DNA from: Zoogloea sp.
Lineage (GTDB): Bacteria; Pseudomonadota; Gammaproteobacteria; Burkholderiales; Rhodocyclaceae
Assembly (NCBI GenBank): GCA_016703645.1
Contig: JADJBR010000007.1
Location: forward strand, 1 to 64,000
Reading direction: 5' to 3'
Length of the DNA stretch: 64,000 nt
Shown: piece by piece, positions 9,788 to 18,922 of the stretch
Layout of the letters: every line of letters begins with the position of its first letter
Position numbering within the stretch: position 1 is the stretch's first letter
The notes under the pieces: model-generated
Database searches by the model: none
What the model saw: the letters and a program-made list of their open reading frames with translations, nothing else
What the model was told of the DNA's origin: nothing
Position numbers and translations under genes: made by a program

Positions 9788-10623
9788 TGGCGTCGTCCAC
9801 GTCCTTCCGAGTATTGCCCGGCTTCGGGCTGAGCCTGGGCTACACCCTCGGCTACCTGTCGCTGATCGTGCTGATTCCGCTGGCCGCGGTGTTCTTCAAG
9901 GCCGGCTCCCTCGGCTTTGACCATTTCTGGGATGCGGCCACCTCGCCGCGGGTGCTGGCCTCCTATCGCCTGTCCTTCGGCGCCTCCCTGATCGCTGCCG
10001 GCATCAATGCCGTCTTCGGCCTGATGCTGGCCTGGGTGCTGGTGCGCTATTCCTTCCCCGGCAAGCGCCTGGTGGATGCCCTGGTGGACCTGCCCTTCGC
10101 GCTGCCCACGGCGGTGGCCGGCATTGCCCTGACCGCCCTGTATGCCAAGAACGGCTGGATCGGCAGCCTGCTGGAGCCCCTGGGCATCAAGGTGGCCTTC
10201 ACGCCACTGGGCGTTCTGGTGGCGCTGGTGTTCATCGGTCTGCCCTTCGTGGTGCGCACGGTGCAGCCCATCCTCGAAGACCTGGACACCGAATACGAAG
10301 AGGCGGCGGTGAGCCTCGGTGCCAACCGCTGGCAGGCCTTCCGCCACGTGGTCTTCCCGACGCTGTTCCCGGCCTTGCTCACTGGCTTCGCGCTGGCCTT
10401 CGCCCGCGCCGTGGGTGAATACGGTTCGGTGATCTTCATCGCCGGCAACATCCCCATGGTGTCTGAGATCACTCCGCTGATGATCATCACCAGGCTGGAG
10501 CAGTACGACTACGCCGGTGCCACCGCGGTGGCCGTGGTGATGCTGATCTTCTCCTTCCTGCTGCTGCTGATCATCAACGGCCTGCAGGCATGGACTGCCA
10601 AACGCACCGGGAGGGCTCGCTGA
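9787..10623 (+). CDS. cysT: Sulfate ABC transporter permease CysT (CysU)
   Basis: A 278-residue inner-membrane permease with about six helices. It carries the ABC coupling segment [51 protein letters not shown], which is diagnostic of CysT/CysW/ModB permeases. It pairs with CysW to form the channel energised by CysA. One-base overlaps on both sides (with sbp and cysW) indicate a tightly coupled operon. Confidence 0.93.
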   Translation: MASSTSFRVLPGFGLSLGYTLGYLSLIVLIPLAAVFFKAGSLGFDHFWDAATSPRVLASYRLSFGASLIAAGINAVFGLMLAWVLVRYSFPGKRLVDALVDLPFALPTAVAGIALTALYAKNGWIGSLLEPLGIKVAFTPLGVLVALVFIGLPFVVRTVQPILEDLDTEYEEAAVSLGANRWQAFRHVVFPTLFPALLTGFALAFARAVGEYGSVIFIAGNIPMVSEITPLMIITRLEQYDYAGATAVAVVMLIFSFLLLLIINGLQAWTAKRTGRAR

Positions 10624-11519
10624 TGGCTGGCGCTGCTGCTGTGCTGCACGGGACGGCGGATCACGCCGCCCGCTTTGAATCGAAGGCCGCGACCCGCGAG
10701 CCGGGGCTGGTCAAGTGGGGGTTGATCGCCCTTGCCCTGAGCTTCTTCGCCTTCTTCCTGCTGTTGCCCCTGATCGCCGTGTTTGTGGAGGCCTTCCGCA
10801 AGGGCTGGGAAACCTACTTCAACGCCCTGGTCGATCCGGACGCGGTCTCGGCCATCAAGCTGACCCTGCTGGCTGCGGCCATCTCGGTGCCCCTGAACCT
10901 GGTCTTCGGCGTGGCGGCGGCCTGGTCGATCACCAAGTTCGATTTCCGCGGCAAGCATTTTCTGATCACCCTGATCGATCTGCCCTTCTCGGTGTCGCCG
11001 GTGGTGTCGGGCCTGATCTACGTGTTGGTCTTCGGTGCCCAGGGCTGGTTCGGGCCGTGGCTGTCGGACAACGACGTGAAGGTGATCTTTGCGGTGCCGG
11101 GGATCGTGCTGGCCACCGTGTTTGTGACCTTCCCCTTCGTCGCCCGGGAGCTGATTCCGCTGATGGAGGCCCAGGGTAAGGAAGAGGAAGAGGCGGCCGT
11201 GGTGCTCGGCGCACGGGGCTGGCAGGTGTTCTGGCACGTGACCTTGCCCAACGTGAAGTGGGGCCTCATGTATGGCGTGATCCTGTGCAACGCCCGGGCC
11301 ATGGGTGAGTTCGGGGCGGTCAGCGTGGTGTCAGGCCATATCCGTGGCTACACCAACACCATGCCCCTGCACGTGGAGATTCTCTACAACGAATACCAGT
11401 TTGCCGCAGCCTTTGCAGTGGCCTCCGTGCTGGCGCTGCTGGCCATCGTGACCCTGGTCATCAAGGTGTGGGTCGAACGCCAGGCCGGCAAGGCCGCAAC
11501 CGTATCCGAGGACGAATGA
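10623..11519 (+). CDS. cysW: Sulfate ABC transporter permease CysW
   Basis: This is the second membrane subunit of the sulfate importer, 298 residues from the ATG that shares one base with the cysT stop. It has the coupling motif [52 protein letters not shown] and a final [19 protein letters not shown] segment typical of CysW. An earlier start inside cysT is possible but less likely. cysA follows after one base. Confidence 0.93.
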   Translation: MAGAAAVLHGTADHAARFESKAATREPGLVKWGLIALALSFFAFFLLLPLIAVFVEAFRKGWETYFNALVDPDAVSAIKLTLLAAAISVPLNLVFGVAAAWSITKFDFRGKHFLITLIDLPFSVSPVVSGLIYVLVFGAQGWFGPWLSDNDVKVIFAVPGIVLATVFVTFPFVARELIPLMEAQGKEEEEAAVVLGARGWQVFWHVTLPNVKWGLMYGVILCNARAMGEFGAVSVVSGHIRGYTNTMPLHVEILYNEYQFAAAFAVASVLALLAIVTLVIKVWVERQAGKAATVSEDE

Positions 11520-11520
11520 G

Positions 11521-12630
11521 ATGAGCATCGAAGTCAAGAACATCCACAAGCAGTTTGGCAGCTTCACGGCACTGCAGGATGTCTCCCTGGATTTTCCCAC
11601 CGGTCAGCTGGTGGCCCTGCTGGGCCCGTCCGGCTGCGGCAAGACAACCCTGCTGCGCATCATTGCCGGCCTGGAGTCGGCCGATTCGGGCCAGGTGCTG
11701 CTGGAAGGGCAGGACGCCTCCGACACCCACGTGCGCGAGCGGCAGGTGGGCTTCGTGTTCCAGCACTACGCCCTGTTCCGCCATATGACCGTCTTCGATA
11801 ACGTGGCCTTCGGCATGCGCATGAAGCCGCGCAGCACGCGGCCGTCCGAGAAGGCCATCAAGGCCAAGGTGACGGAGCTGCTCAAGCTCGTGCAGCTCGA
11901 CTGGGTGGCCGACCGCTTCCCGGCCCAGCTCTCGGGTGGTCAGCGCCAGCGTATCGCCCTGGCCCGGGCCCTCGCGGTCGAGCCTCGGGTGCTGCTGCTT
12001 GACGAGCCCTTCGGCGCCCTCGATGCCAAGGTGCGCAAGGAGCTGCGGCGCTGGCTGCGGCGCCTCCATGACGAGCTGCACATCACCTCCATCTTCGTCA
12101 CCCACGACCAGGAGGAAGCCCTGGAAGTGGCCGACCGGGTGGTGCTGATGGACCACGGCAAGGTGGAGCAGGTGGGTACGCCGGAAGAGGTCTATCGCCA
12201 TCCCGCTTCTCCCTTCGTTTACGGCTTCCTGGGTTCGGTGAACCTGTTCCATGGCCGGGTGGATGGGGGGGCCGTGCATGTGGGCGACGATCGTCTGGCC
12301 ACCGGCAAGGTGGATCTGGCCCATGGTTCCGAAGTCTTCGCCTTTGCCCGTCCCCATGAGCTCACCATCGTGGTTGACGTCCAGGAGGCGGGCGGGGTGG
12401 CGGCACGCATCAGCCGCATCCTGGCCTTTGGTGTCACGGCGCGCATTGAGCTGGATGGGCTGAATGGCGCCACAGGGCAGCTCTTTGAGGTGGAGATCAC
12501 CCGGGACGAGGTGCAGCGGCTGGGTCTGGAAGAGGGGCAGGCCGTGCGTCTGGTACCCTCACGACTGAGGGTTTTTGAACGCAATGCAGCAGCGAGTGGC
12601 GCCAGTCAGGCGCCAAACTGGGTGATCTGA
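11521..12630 (+). CDS. cysA: Sulfate ABC transporter ATPase CysA
   Basis: The 369-residue ATPase drives sulfate uptake. Walker A is GPSGCGKTT (residues 35-43), the ABC signature is LSGGQRQR, and Walker B with D-loop reads [23 protein letters not shown]. The C-terminal third is a TOBE-like regulatory domain containing FARPHELTI and [11 protein letters not shown], as in CysA. Its TGA overlaps the ATG of the LysR-type regulator by one base, so transporter and regulator are expressed together. Confidence 0.95.
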   Translation: MSIEVKNIHKQFGSFTALQDVSLDFPTGQLVALLGPSGCGKTTLLRIIAGLESADSGQVLLEGQDASDTHVRERQVGFVFQHYALFRHMTVFDNVAFGMRMKPRSTRPSEKAIKAKVTELLKLVQLDWVADRFPAQLSGGQRQRIALARALAVEPRVLLLDEPFGALDAKVRKELRRWLRRLHDELHITSIFVTHDQEEALEVADRVVLMDHGKVEQVGTPEEVYRHPASPFVYGFLGSVNLFHGRVDGGAVHVGDDRLATGKVDLAHGSEVFAFARPHELTIVVDVQEAGGVAARISRILAFGVTARIELDGLNGATGQLFEVEITRDEVQRLGLEEGQAVRLVPSRLRVFERNAAASGASQAPNWVI

Positions 12631-13573
12631 TGAACTTCCAGCAACTGCGCATCATCCATGAGACGGTGCGTCGCAATTTCAACCTGACCGAGGTGGCCAA
12701 TGCCTTGTTCACCTCCCAGTCAGGGGTCTCCAAGCACATCAAGGATCTGGAGGACGAGCTCGGCCTGGAGCTCTTCATCCGCAAGGGCAAGCGCCTGCTC
12801 GGCCTCACCGAGCCGGGCCAGGAGCTGGTGCACATCGTGGACCGCATGCTCATGGATGCCCGCAACATCAAGAGCATCGCCGAGCAGTTCAGCAACAAGG
12901 ACCACGGCCAGCTTACCGTGGTCACCACCCACACCCAGGCGCGCTATGCCTTGCCCCGGGTGGTCACCCAATTCAAGCAGGCCTTCCCCAAGGTGCACCT
13001 GGTGCTGCACCAGGCCAGCCCGACGGAGATCGTCTCCATGCTGCAGGACGGGCGGGCCGACATCGGCATCGCCACCGAATCCCTCGCTGGCGTCACCGAC
13101 TTCGTGTCGTTTCCCTACTACGGCTGGCATCACTCGGTGATCGTGCGGGCGGGGCATGTGCTGGAGTCGGTCGAGCCGCTGACCCTGGAGGCCGTGGCCG
13201 ACCATCCGGTGATCACCTACCACGAGGGCTTCACCGGCCGCGCGCGCATCGACGAGACCTTTGCCAAGGCCGGCCTGACGCCCGACATCGTCATGTCGGC
13301 GCTGGATGCGGACGTGATCAAGGCCTATGTGGAACTGGGGCTGGGGGTCGGCATCGTGGCCTCGATGGCCTATGACCCGAGCCGCGACCAGGGCTTGCGC
13401 ATGCTGGCAAGCAGCCATCTGTTCGAGGAGAACGTGACCCGCATCGCCGTTCGCAAGGGCACTTCCTGCGCGGTTTTGCCTACCGCTTCATTGAACTGTG
13501 CTCGGCGGAACTCTCTGAAACCGTGGTTCGGGCCGCCCTGCGTCCGGATGCCGACGGCGATTCATCCTATTGA
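12630..13573 (+). CDS. CysB-type LysR regulator with a 3' frameshift
   Basis: The product resembles CysB/Cbl, which activate sulfur-assimilation genes. It has an N-terminal winged helix ([41 protein letters not shown]) and an effector domain with VVTTHTQARYALP and GIATESL. The reading frame breaks at about 13461: after RIAVRKG the expected FLRGFAYRFIELC is encoded one frame over (13463-13573, ending TGA) as if one base were missing. Read as it stands, the protein runs on in the wrong frame to 13664 with 67 unrelated residues. Activity is uncertain; a sequencing error is also possible. Confidence 0.85.
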
Positions 13574-13633
13574 GAGGGTGGATGAACCCGCATCCCTCCC
13601 CAGATGCTCCGACGCCGGCTGGAGGGACTGTGG

Positions 13634-13712
13634 GGGCGACTTCAGTCGCCCATCCGCGCGTTGATCGCAGGCATGTCGTTGATTGAAGTCTGTGGGCGAC
13701 TGAAGTCGCCCC
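13634..13712. repeat. Pair of REP-like palindromes
   Basis: Two near-identical palindromes, GGGCGACTTCAGTCGCCC (13634-13651) and GGGCGACTGAAGTCGCCCC (13694-13712), lie 42 bases apart just past the cysB-like gene. Paired palindromes between convergent genes are typical of REP/BIME elements. They may also act as a bidirectional transcription end. The remaining intergenic sequence to 13804 shows nothing else. Confidence 0.6.
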
Positions 13713-13804
13713 TGCAGGCCGCCCCCGCAGGAGATATCGCATCTGCGCACAGACGATGCGGCAGGTTGAGGCAATCAGGATGAATTTGATCCCGCCGCGG
13801 TACG

Positions 13805-14290
13805 TCAGCGGCGCCGCTGGGCGCCGGGGTGCTTGTGCCACGGCGCCGGGCGGCGACGCTCGTCCTCGTCCACCTTGGGCTTGGGCATCAGCAGATTCTT
13901 GCCTGGGGCCTTGGCCTGGGCACGCTGGGCCAGCACCGCGGCATCCACCCGGGCAGTGTCCAGGCTGATCGACGGATGTTCGGCGCGGCCCGGGTGGGCG
14001 GACAGTTTCTCCCGCACAAAAAACACGCGCTGGGCGGTGTCGCCCCGCTTGGGCAGGGCCGCCATGAGTAGCTGCCCCTCGGCGCTCAGGGCCAGGCCGC
14101 CGTCCACCTCGCACAGCAGGCCGTGGGCCGACAGGCGCTGGATGCTGTCGATCAGGCGGCCGGTGGAAGGCACCGGCTCCTGCAGCAGGTCGAAGGCGGC
14201 GATGACCTCCACCAGCTCGGCCGGGCGGCGCTTGGTGGCCAGCGTGGCGGCCAGCATGAGGAGGGCATCTGCATCGTGAGTCGGGTACAT
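13805..14290 (-). CDS. Hypothetical protein
   Basis: The 161-residue protein is not recognised. The ATG at 14290 is chosen because an AAGAGG ribosome site lies seven bases upstream and composition turns protein-like from there. The first 85 residues look helical and globular (ADALLMLAATLATKRRPAELVEVIAAFDLL...RLSAHGLLCEVDGGLALSAEGQLLM), which could be a winged-helix-like fold. The C-terminal 40 residues are strongly basic (KPKVDEDERRRPAPWHKHPGAQRRR) and probably disordered, so nucleic-acid binding is possible. It diverges from the RIO kinase gene. Confidence 0.55.
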   Translation of the reverse strand: MYPTHDADALLMLAATLATKRRPAELVEVIAAFDLLQEPVPSTGRLIDSIQRLSAHGLLCEVDGGLALSAEGQLLMAALPKRGDTAQRVFFVREKLSAHPGRAEHPSISLDTARVDAAVLAQRAQAKAPGKNLLMPKPKVDEDERRRPAPWHKHPGAQRRR

Positions 14291-14583
14291 CTCTAAACCT
14301 CTTGAAGACCGGCAGGACGCCGATCGTCCGTTCGTGGGACCGGCAGTGTAAGGGTTTCCGCGGCAAATCCCGACTTTTGTAGGGTATTCCGCCGGGCAAA
14401 AGGGGCAGATGGGCCTCGCCTGGGGGATAATCCGCCCTCTTGGTCCTTCCGGGAGGTGTCTTCTCCCGACTTTCCCCCGGCCTGCCGGCCGGATCCCCTG
14501 TTCCCCTGAAACACCTTGGCATGTCTGTGCGCTCCGCACCCATCTGCCCGTTTCTGCCCTCTCAAGCGTTCCGCAGGTAACCC

Positions 14584-14682
14584 ATGAGTACACAAACCTT
14601 AATCGCCCGTATCGGCGCCGACCTCGAAACGGAGGCGCCGCCGATGGCCCGCGGAAAGCGCTGCATGGTGTCTGCAGTATGA
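14584..14682 (+). CDS. Small leader ORF overlapping the RIO kinase start
   Basis: A 32-codon frame starts at ATG 14584 (MSTQTLIARIGADLETEAPP...). Its TGA (14680-14682) overlaps the ATG of the kinase (14679-14681) in an ATGA arrangement. An AGG element eight bases upstream is a weak ribosome site. The kinase itself has no clear ribosome site, so coupling through this frame is plausible. No family is recognised, and chance cannot be excluded at this length. The sequence between 14291 and 14583 is GC-rich with no other visible feature. Confidence 0.35.
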   Translation: MSTQTLIARIGADLETEAPPMARGKRCMVSAV

Positions 14683-15554
14683 GGACGCCGGCCCGCATCG
14701 AACCCCTGGTGGCCGACGGCCTGGTGGATGGCGTGATCCGCCAGCTCATGAGCGGCAAGGAGGCCATGGTCTATGTCGTCCAGTGCGGTGACGAGGTGCG
14801 CTGCGCCAAGGTATACAAGGAGGCCAACAAGCGCGGCTTCCACACCGCCGTGGATTACATCGAAGGGCGCAAGGTCAAGAACAGCCGCCAGGCCCGGGCC
14901 ATGGCCAAGGGTTCCCGCTATGGCCGCCAGGAGCAGGAGGCCGCCTGGCAGCATGCCGAGGTGGACGCCCTGCGCCGCCTGGCCGAGGCCGGCGTGCGGG
15001 TGCCCACGCCCTACCAGTTTCATGAGGGTGTGCTGCTGATGGAGCTGGTGGCCGACGCCGATGGCGAGCCGGCACCGCGCCTCAATGATGTTGCGCTGGC
15101 GCCCGACGAGGCGCGCCGCTTCCATGCCGATCTGATCCGCCAGGTGGTGCGCATGCTGTGCGCGGGCATCGTCCATGGGGATCTGTCGGAGTACAACGTG
15201 CTCCTGGACGAGAACGGCCCGGTGATCATCGACCTGCCCCAGGCCGTGGATGCCGCCGCCAACCAGAACGCCAGCGCCATGCTGGCGCGGGACGTGAACA
15301 ACCTGGCCACCTACTTCGGCCAGTTTGCCCCCGAGCTGCTGGAAACCCATTACGCGCCGGAGATCTGGGCGCTATACGAATCGGGCAAGCTGCACCCGGA
15401 CAGCCCGCTCACCGGCACCTGGATGCCTGACGACACCCCGGCCGACCTGGACGAGGTGATGCAGGTGATCGAGGCGGCAAAAACCGAAGACGCCATCCGC
15501 CAGGCCGGGCGGGCTGCCGCCGCGGCCGAAGGGAAATGGCAGGCTGAGGAGTAA
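14679..15554 (+). CDS. RIO1-family atypical serine kinase
   Basis: A 291-residue bacterial RIO kinase. The start is chosen at MRTPARIEPLVADGLVDGVIRQLMSGKEA, which matches the usual N-terminus of the family. Kinase landmarks are the P-loop-like SGKEAMVYVV, lysine in CAKVYKE, the catalytic loop VHGDLSEYNVL and the metal-binding IIDLPQAVD. The position of DLPQ in place of DFG is usual for RIO proteins. Its substrate in bacteria is not known. Frames upstream to 14409 are open but look non-coding. Confidence 0.88.
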   Translation: MRTPARIEPLVADGLVDGVIRQLMSGKEAMVYVVQCGDEVRCAKVYKEANKRGFHTAVDYIEGRKVKNSRQARAMAKGSRYGRQEQEAAWQHAEVDALRRLAEAGVRVPTPYQFHEGVLLMELVADADGEPAPRLNDVALAPDEARRFHADLIRQVVRMLCAGIVHGDLSEYNVLLDENGPVIIDLPQAVDAAANQNASAMLARDVNNLATYFGQFAPELLETHYAPEIWALYESGKLHPDSPLTGTWMPDDTPADLDEVMQVIEAAKTEDAIRQAGRAAAAAEGKWQAEE

Positions 15555-15618
15555 GGACGGCAGAGGGGCCGGAGAGGGAGGGCCGGCGGTGCAAGGGCTC
15601 CCGCTGCCCCCGGGCCAC

Positions 15619-17154
15619 TCAGGGGCTGGGTGCGATCCGGTAGATCACGTTGTCAGACAGGGAAACGACGTAGAGCGCGCCGTCGGGCCCCTGCTCAATG
15701 CTTGGAGTGATGCCGAAGCCCCTGCCGACCAGCAAGGTCTCGCTCTCCGTGCCCTCGAACTTCTGTGCACGGAACAGGTTGTCGGCCACCCGGTCCGCCA
15801 GGCGCGGGTCGGCGCTCAGATCCAGGCTGAGCCGGTCGGGCGTCAGGCGGAGGCGATACAGGCTGCCCCCGGTGCCGCCGACCTGGGAGAAGGCCCGGGC
15901 CGACCCGATCCACAGGCTGCCGGCATAGGCGACGCCCAGGGCCGTGCCACTGACGAAGGCGGTACCGGAGGGCCCGATCTCATAGCGCCAGCTTAGCTCA
16001 GGGTCTTTGTAGACCGCACCGGGGAGCATGAAGAGACGCGCCTGGGCCAGGGCCGGGGTGTAGGCCGCCCGGGTGGGCGGGTAGCGCACCTGCTGCAGGG
16101 TCTGGTTGAACTGGGTGGTCTCGATGGTCTTCCAGTCCCGCACGCGGCTGATCGGGCCGGCGAACTGGATCCAGCCTCCGTTCATCCCCGGTACCACCCG
16201 GTTCACCTCGGAATAGGCGTCGTCCGCGTTTTCCGTCTCCCAGAGGTAGCCGGTCTGTGGATCGAAGGCCATGCCGAAGCCATTGCGATGGCCGTAGGAG
16301 TAGATCTTCTGGATGTTCTGCCCCACCTCCCCACCGAGGGAGGCACCTGCGGCATAGAAGGGGTTGTCGGCGGGGGTCGAGCCGTCGTCATTCACGCGCA
16401 GGATGACGCCGGCCAGGTGGGCATTGCCGGGGGCCGGACCGCCGAAGGTGTCATCCACCTGCGGGGCGGTCAGGAAGGGGCCGTTCGCCAGGTTCTGCAG
16501 CCAGCCGCGCCGGCCCTGATCACCCATGAACACATACAGCTTGCCGTCCGGGCCGAAGCGCATCACGCCACCATTGTGATTGCCGGCTTCGTTGGCGTTG
16601 TTGGTGCCCGGGTGGCCGGATGTGGCGATGTTGTCGGTCTGGCGGGCACGCAGCCGCATCAGGTTCATGTCGAAGGACAGGGTGCTGCCATCCCAGGTGA
16701 AGCGGTCCACCCGGTTGCCGAGCAGCGGCACATCGGCCGTCACGTTTGAATCGACACCACTCAGGCTTTCGGTCCAGCGGACATAGACATAGGGCTGGGT
16801 CGGGAAATTCGGGTGCAGCACCACGCTGAGCAGCCCCCGTTCGGACGCTGAATTGACGGCCAGATCCAGCACTGGCATGGCCTGGACGACACCGTTGGTC
16901 ACGCGCTTGATCTGCCCCGAGGACTTCTCGGGCACCAGGAAGTCGTTGCTGCCCAGGAACACGATGCCGATGGGCTGGCTGAGTCCGACGCTGACGACGG
17001 TACTGACCTGCAGACTCGGATCAAGCAGTTGCAACGGCGTGCTGTCGGCTTGAACGCTGCCGGGCCAGGCGAGCGCCGCTCCGATCAGAGTCAGGGCAGT
17101 CAGCAGGCCGTTACGGCCGCGACGATACCGGGAGACGGACCGAGTGTGTTTCAT
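15619..17154 (-). CDS. PQQ-type glucose/sorbosone dehydrogenase, exported
   Basis: A 511-residue exported beta-propeller enzyme predicted to oxidise sugars or related aldoses with a PQQ cofactor. The ATG at 17154 follows GGAGG. A signal peptide ends near SVQA-DS. Signature stretches are SERGLLSVVLHPNF, GNHNGGVMRFGPDGKLYVFMGD and YSYGHRNGFGMAFDPQTGYLWETENADD...EVNRVVPGMNGGW. Substrate and true cofactor cannot be read from the sequence, since many soluble GSDH homologues are not glucose-specific. It lies 72 bases downstream of the PEP-CTERM gene on the same strand and may share its promoter. Confidence 0.82.
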   Translation of the reverse strand: MKHTRSVSRYRRGRNGLLTALTLIGAALAWPGSVQADSTPLQLLDPSLQVSTVVSVGLSQPIGIVFLGSNDFLVPEKSSGQIKRVTNGVVQAMPVLDLAVNSASERGLLSVVLHPNFPTQPYVYVRWTESLSGVDSNVTADVPLLGNRVDRFTWDGSTLSFDMNLMRLRARQTDNIATSGHPGTNNANEAGNHNGGVMRFGPDGKLYVFMGDQGRRGWLQNLANGPFLTAPQVDDTFGGPAPGNAHLAGVILRVNDDGSTPADNPFYAAGASLGGEVGQNIQKIYSYGHRNGFGMAFDPQTGYLWETENADDAYSEVNRVVPGMNGGWIQFAGPISRVRDWKTIETTQFNQTLQQVRYPPTRAAYTPALAQARLFMLPGAVYKDPELSWRYEIGPSGTAFVSGTALGVAYAGSLWIGSARAFSQVGGTGGSLYRLRLTPDRLSLDLSADPRLADRVADNLFRAQKFEGTESETLLVGRGFGITPSIEQGPDGALYVVSLSDNVIYRIAPSP

Positions 17155-17226
17155 CGTGACCTCCACTTAAACGACAGGGCGCGTCGCGCAGTGGGCGCGC
17201 CGGGGAATGGGCAGGGGGGCTTGGGG

Positions 17227-17955
17227 CTAGCGGCGCCGGGTGATGGTCAGCGCACCCAAGGCACCAACGAGCAGCAGCACGGATGCCGGCTCCGGCACCG
17301 GGTTGCCCTGAATCTCGATGCGCACGTTGTCCACGCCCAGCTGGAACACGTCGAGGTTGTCGGCCTCGGCAAAGCGCAGGCGCAGGGTTTCGCCGTTGTG
17401 GGTGGCGAGCAGGGCGGTGATGTCCCGGGTGATGGTGGTGTAGCCGGAAACCGGGGCGTCGCCCACCTGGGTCTGGTAAAGGGTCATCAGGATGTCGCCT
17501 GAATCCACGCTGAAGGCGTCGGCACCGGCCTTGAGGATGTCCACGCGGGCCTGCTGGTTGATGGCCGCGGTGGCGAAATCCAGGGTGGCAGGGGTGTAGA
17601 AATTGTTGGCCCGGTTGCCGATGAAGAGCTCGAAGCTCAGGGTCGCACCGACCGCACTGGCCACGAAGTCCTGGTAGAGCACATGGGTGCCGGGGCCGCC
17701 CAGTCCGGCATCGCTCATGGCGGCCTGGCTGCCCTCCGGGGGGGCGGCCACGGCTAAGCCCGTGGTCGGGCTGGTGGTGCCGCTCTGCAGATAGAAAGTG
17801 CCTTCACTGCCGGTCTGGTCCAGGGTGGTCCAGTTGGCAAAGCCCGACTCGAAGCCGCCGTTCATGATGGCGGGTGCCGCATGGGCTGCGGGCAGGGCGC
17901 TCAGGCCAAGCAGCACCGACAGCAGGGAAGTGACGAGGCGGGGTCTGATCTGCAT
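17227..17955 (-). CDS. PEP-CTERM-anchored exported protein
   Basis: The 242-residue protein has an N-terminal signal peptide (cut near AHA-AP) and a C-terminal sorting signal made of VPEPAS, a hydrophobic helix and a final RRR. Such signals are processed by an exosortase, and the proteins are exported to the surface or exopolysaccharide matrix. The middle (NGGFESGFANWTTLDQTGSEGTFYLQSG...) looks like a beta-sandwich of the carbohydrate-binding kind. A GGGAG ribosome site precedes the ATG. A sigma-54-like promoter (18013-18029) and an upstream motif (18133-18154) precede the gene. No exosortase gene is in the window. Confidence 0.85.
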   Translation of the reverse strand: MQIRPRLVTSLLSVLLGLSALPAAHAAPAIMNGGFESGFANWTTLDQTGSEGTFYLQSGTTSPTTGLAVAAPPEGSQAAMSDAGLGGPGTHVLYQDFVASAVGATLSFELFIGNRANNFYTPATLDFATAAINQQARVDILKAGADAFSVDSGDILMTLYQTQVGDAPVSGYTTITRDITALLATHNGETLRLRFAEADNLDVFQLGVDNVRIEIQGNPVPEPASVLLLVGALGALTITRRR

Positions 17956-18012
17956 GGCGGGGCTCCCGGGCAGGTTTCGTCATGGGGACGAAGGTAACGG
18001 ATGTAGTGCAGT

Positions 18013-18029
18013 TGCAAAATTCAAGCCCA
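18013..18029 (-). promoter_or_regulatory. Sigma-54-like -24/-12 promoter
   Basis: On the minus strand this reads TGGGCTTGAATTTTGCA: a GG and a GC separated by exactly ten bases, with TTTTGCA at the -12 end as in RpoN promoters. Transcription would start near 18002, leaving about 46 bases before the PEP-CTERM start codon. PEP-CTERM genes are known to depend on RpoN in flocculating Rhodocyclales. Confidence 0.5.
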
Positions 18030-18132
18030 AGGTCAAGTTTGTCGTGATGTCAATAAAGTCACCTTTGTTTTCAGTGGCTTGGAAGCGCTGGGCGATCAAG
18101 GGGGGCATTCATTTGCGAAATGGATTCCGCCA

Positions 18133-18154
18133 TGTGTAAATTTTTTCGACGTGT
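18133..18154 (-). promoter_or_regulatory. Possible enhancer site upstream of sigma-54 promoter
   Basis: An AT-rich island, TGTGTAAATTTTTTCGACGTGT on the plus strand apart from its outer bases, stands out in GC-rich DNA about 105-125 bases upstream of the -24 element. That is where an RpoN activator of the PrsR type would bind. It resembles, from memory, an upstream element reported for PEP-CTERM genes. Confidence 0.35.
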
Positions 18155-18162
18155 CTGCCGGG

Positions 18163-18804
18163 TCAGGCCATCTCCCGGCGGGGCAGCGGGAGGCTGTCAC
18201 TGCGCCGGGAGCAGCAGGGGATGGTGCCAAGGGGCAGGTCGCCCTGCGCAGCCTGCAGCGCCTTGAAGAGCGCCAGGCCCCGGGGCCAGGGGCCGTGGCC
18301 GGAATCCACGTTGATATGCCCGGCGGCGCCGATGTTCACAAGCTGGCTGCCCCAGCACTGGGCCCAGTAGGTCGCCGACGACAGGCGTACCCACGGATCG
18401 TTGGTGCTGGCCACCACCAGGCTGGGCGCCCCCAGAGGGCTGCGTGGAGTCCAGCGTGCCAGGCTGGGCAATTCCGGCGAGGTGCCGGCGTCACGCAGAC
18501 CCTGGGGAGTGAAGCGCTCCGGGTCGGCCGGCGCCACCAGCATGAGCCCGGCCACCCGCTCCCGTCGGCTGTTTGCTGCCAGAACCGTCGCCAGGCAACC
18601 GAAGCTGTGGGCCACCAGCCACACCGGACCCGATGCGCGGTCGATGCCGTCGCGCACGGCCTGGGCCCAGTGGGGCAGCACGGGCTGCTCCCAGTCAATA
18701 CCCGACACGCGACGTGCCCCGGGCACCTGTGTTTCGAACCAGGTCTGCCAGTGGGCCGGCCCACTGCCGTGAAAGCCGGGAACGATCAAGGTGGTCTGCT
18801 GCAT
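18163..18804 (-). CDS. RBBP9/YdeN-family serine hydrolase
   Basis: A 213-residue small alpha/beta hydrolase. The family start TLIVPGFHGSGPAHWQTWFE, the nucleophile Ser67 in AHSFG, an aspartate in ASTNDPWV and the histidine in GAAGHINVDSGHGPWP form the expected triad. The natural substrate is unknown for this family. The C-terminal 20 residues are basic and unusual. The gene stands alone between the PEP-CTERM control region and the antiporter gene. Confidence 0.8.
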   Translation of the reverse strand: MQQTTLIVPGFHGSGPAHWQTWFETQVPGARRVSGIDWEQPVLPHWAQAVRDGIDRASGPVWLVAHSFGCLATVLAANSRRERVAGLMLVAPADPERFTPQGLRDAGTSPELPSLARWTPRSPLGAPSLVVASTNDPWVRLSSATYWAQCWGSQLVNIGAAGHINVDSGHGPWPRGLALFKALQAAQGDLPLGTIPCCSRRSDSLPLPRREMA

Positions 18805-18922
18805 GGCGGACTCCGGGACAGTGCGTAGGAGCCCCCGAGTCTAGGCGGCACCAATCGACCCGCGAACCAATCAATTGTTCAAAGCTTATTCCAGATGCCG
18901 GCCTGTGCCGCGGGTAAGGCAA

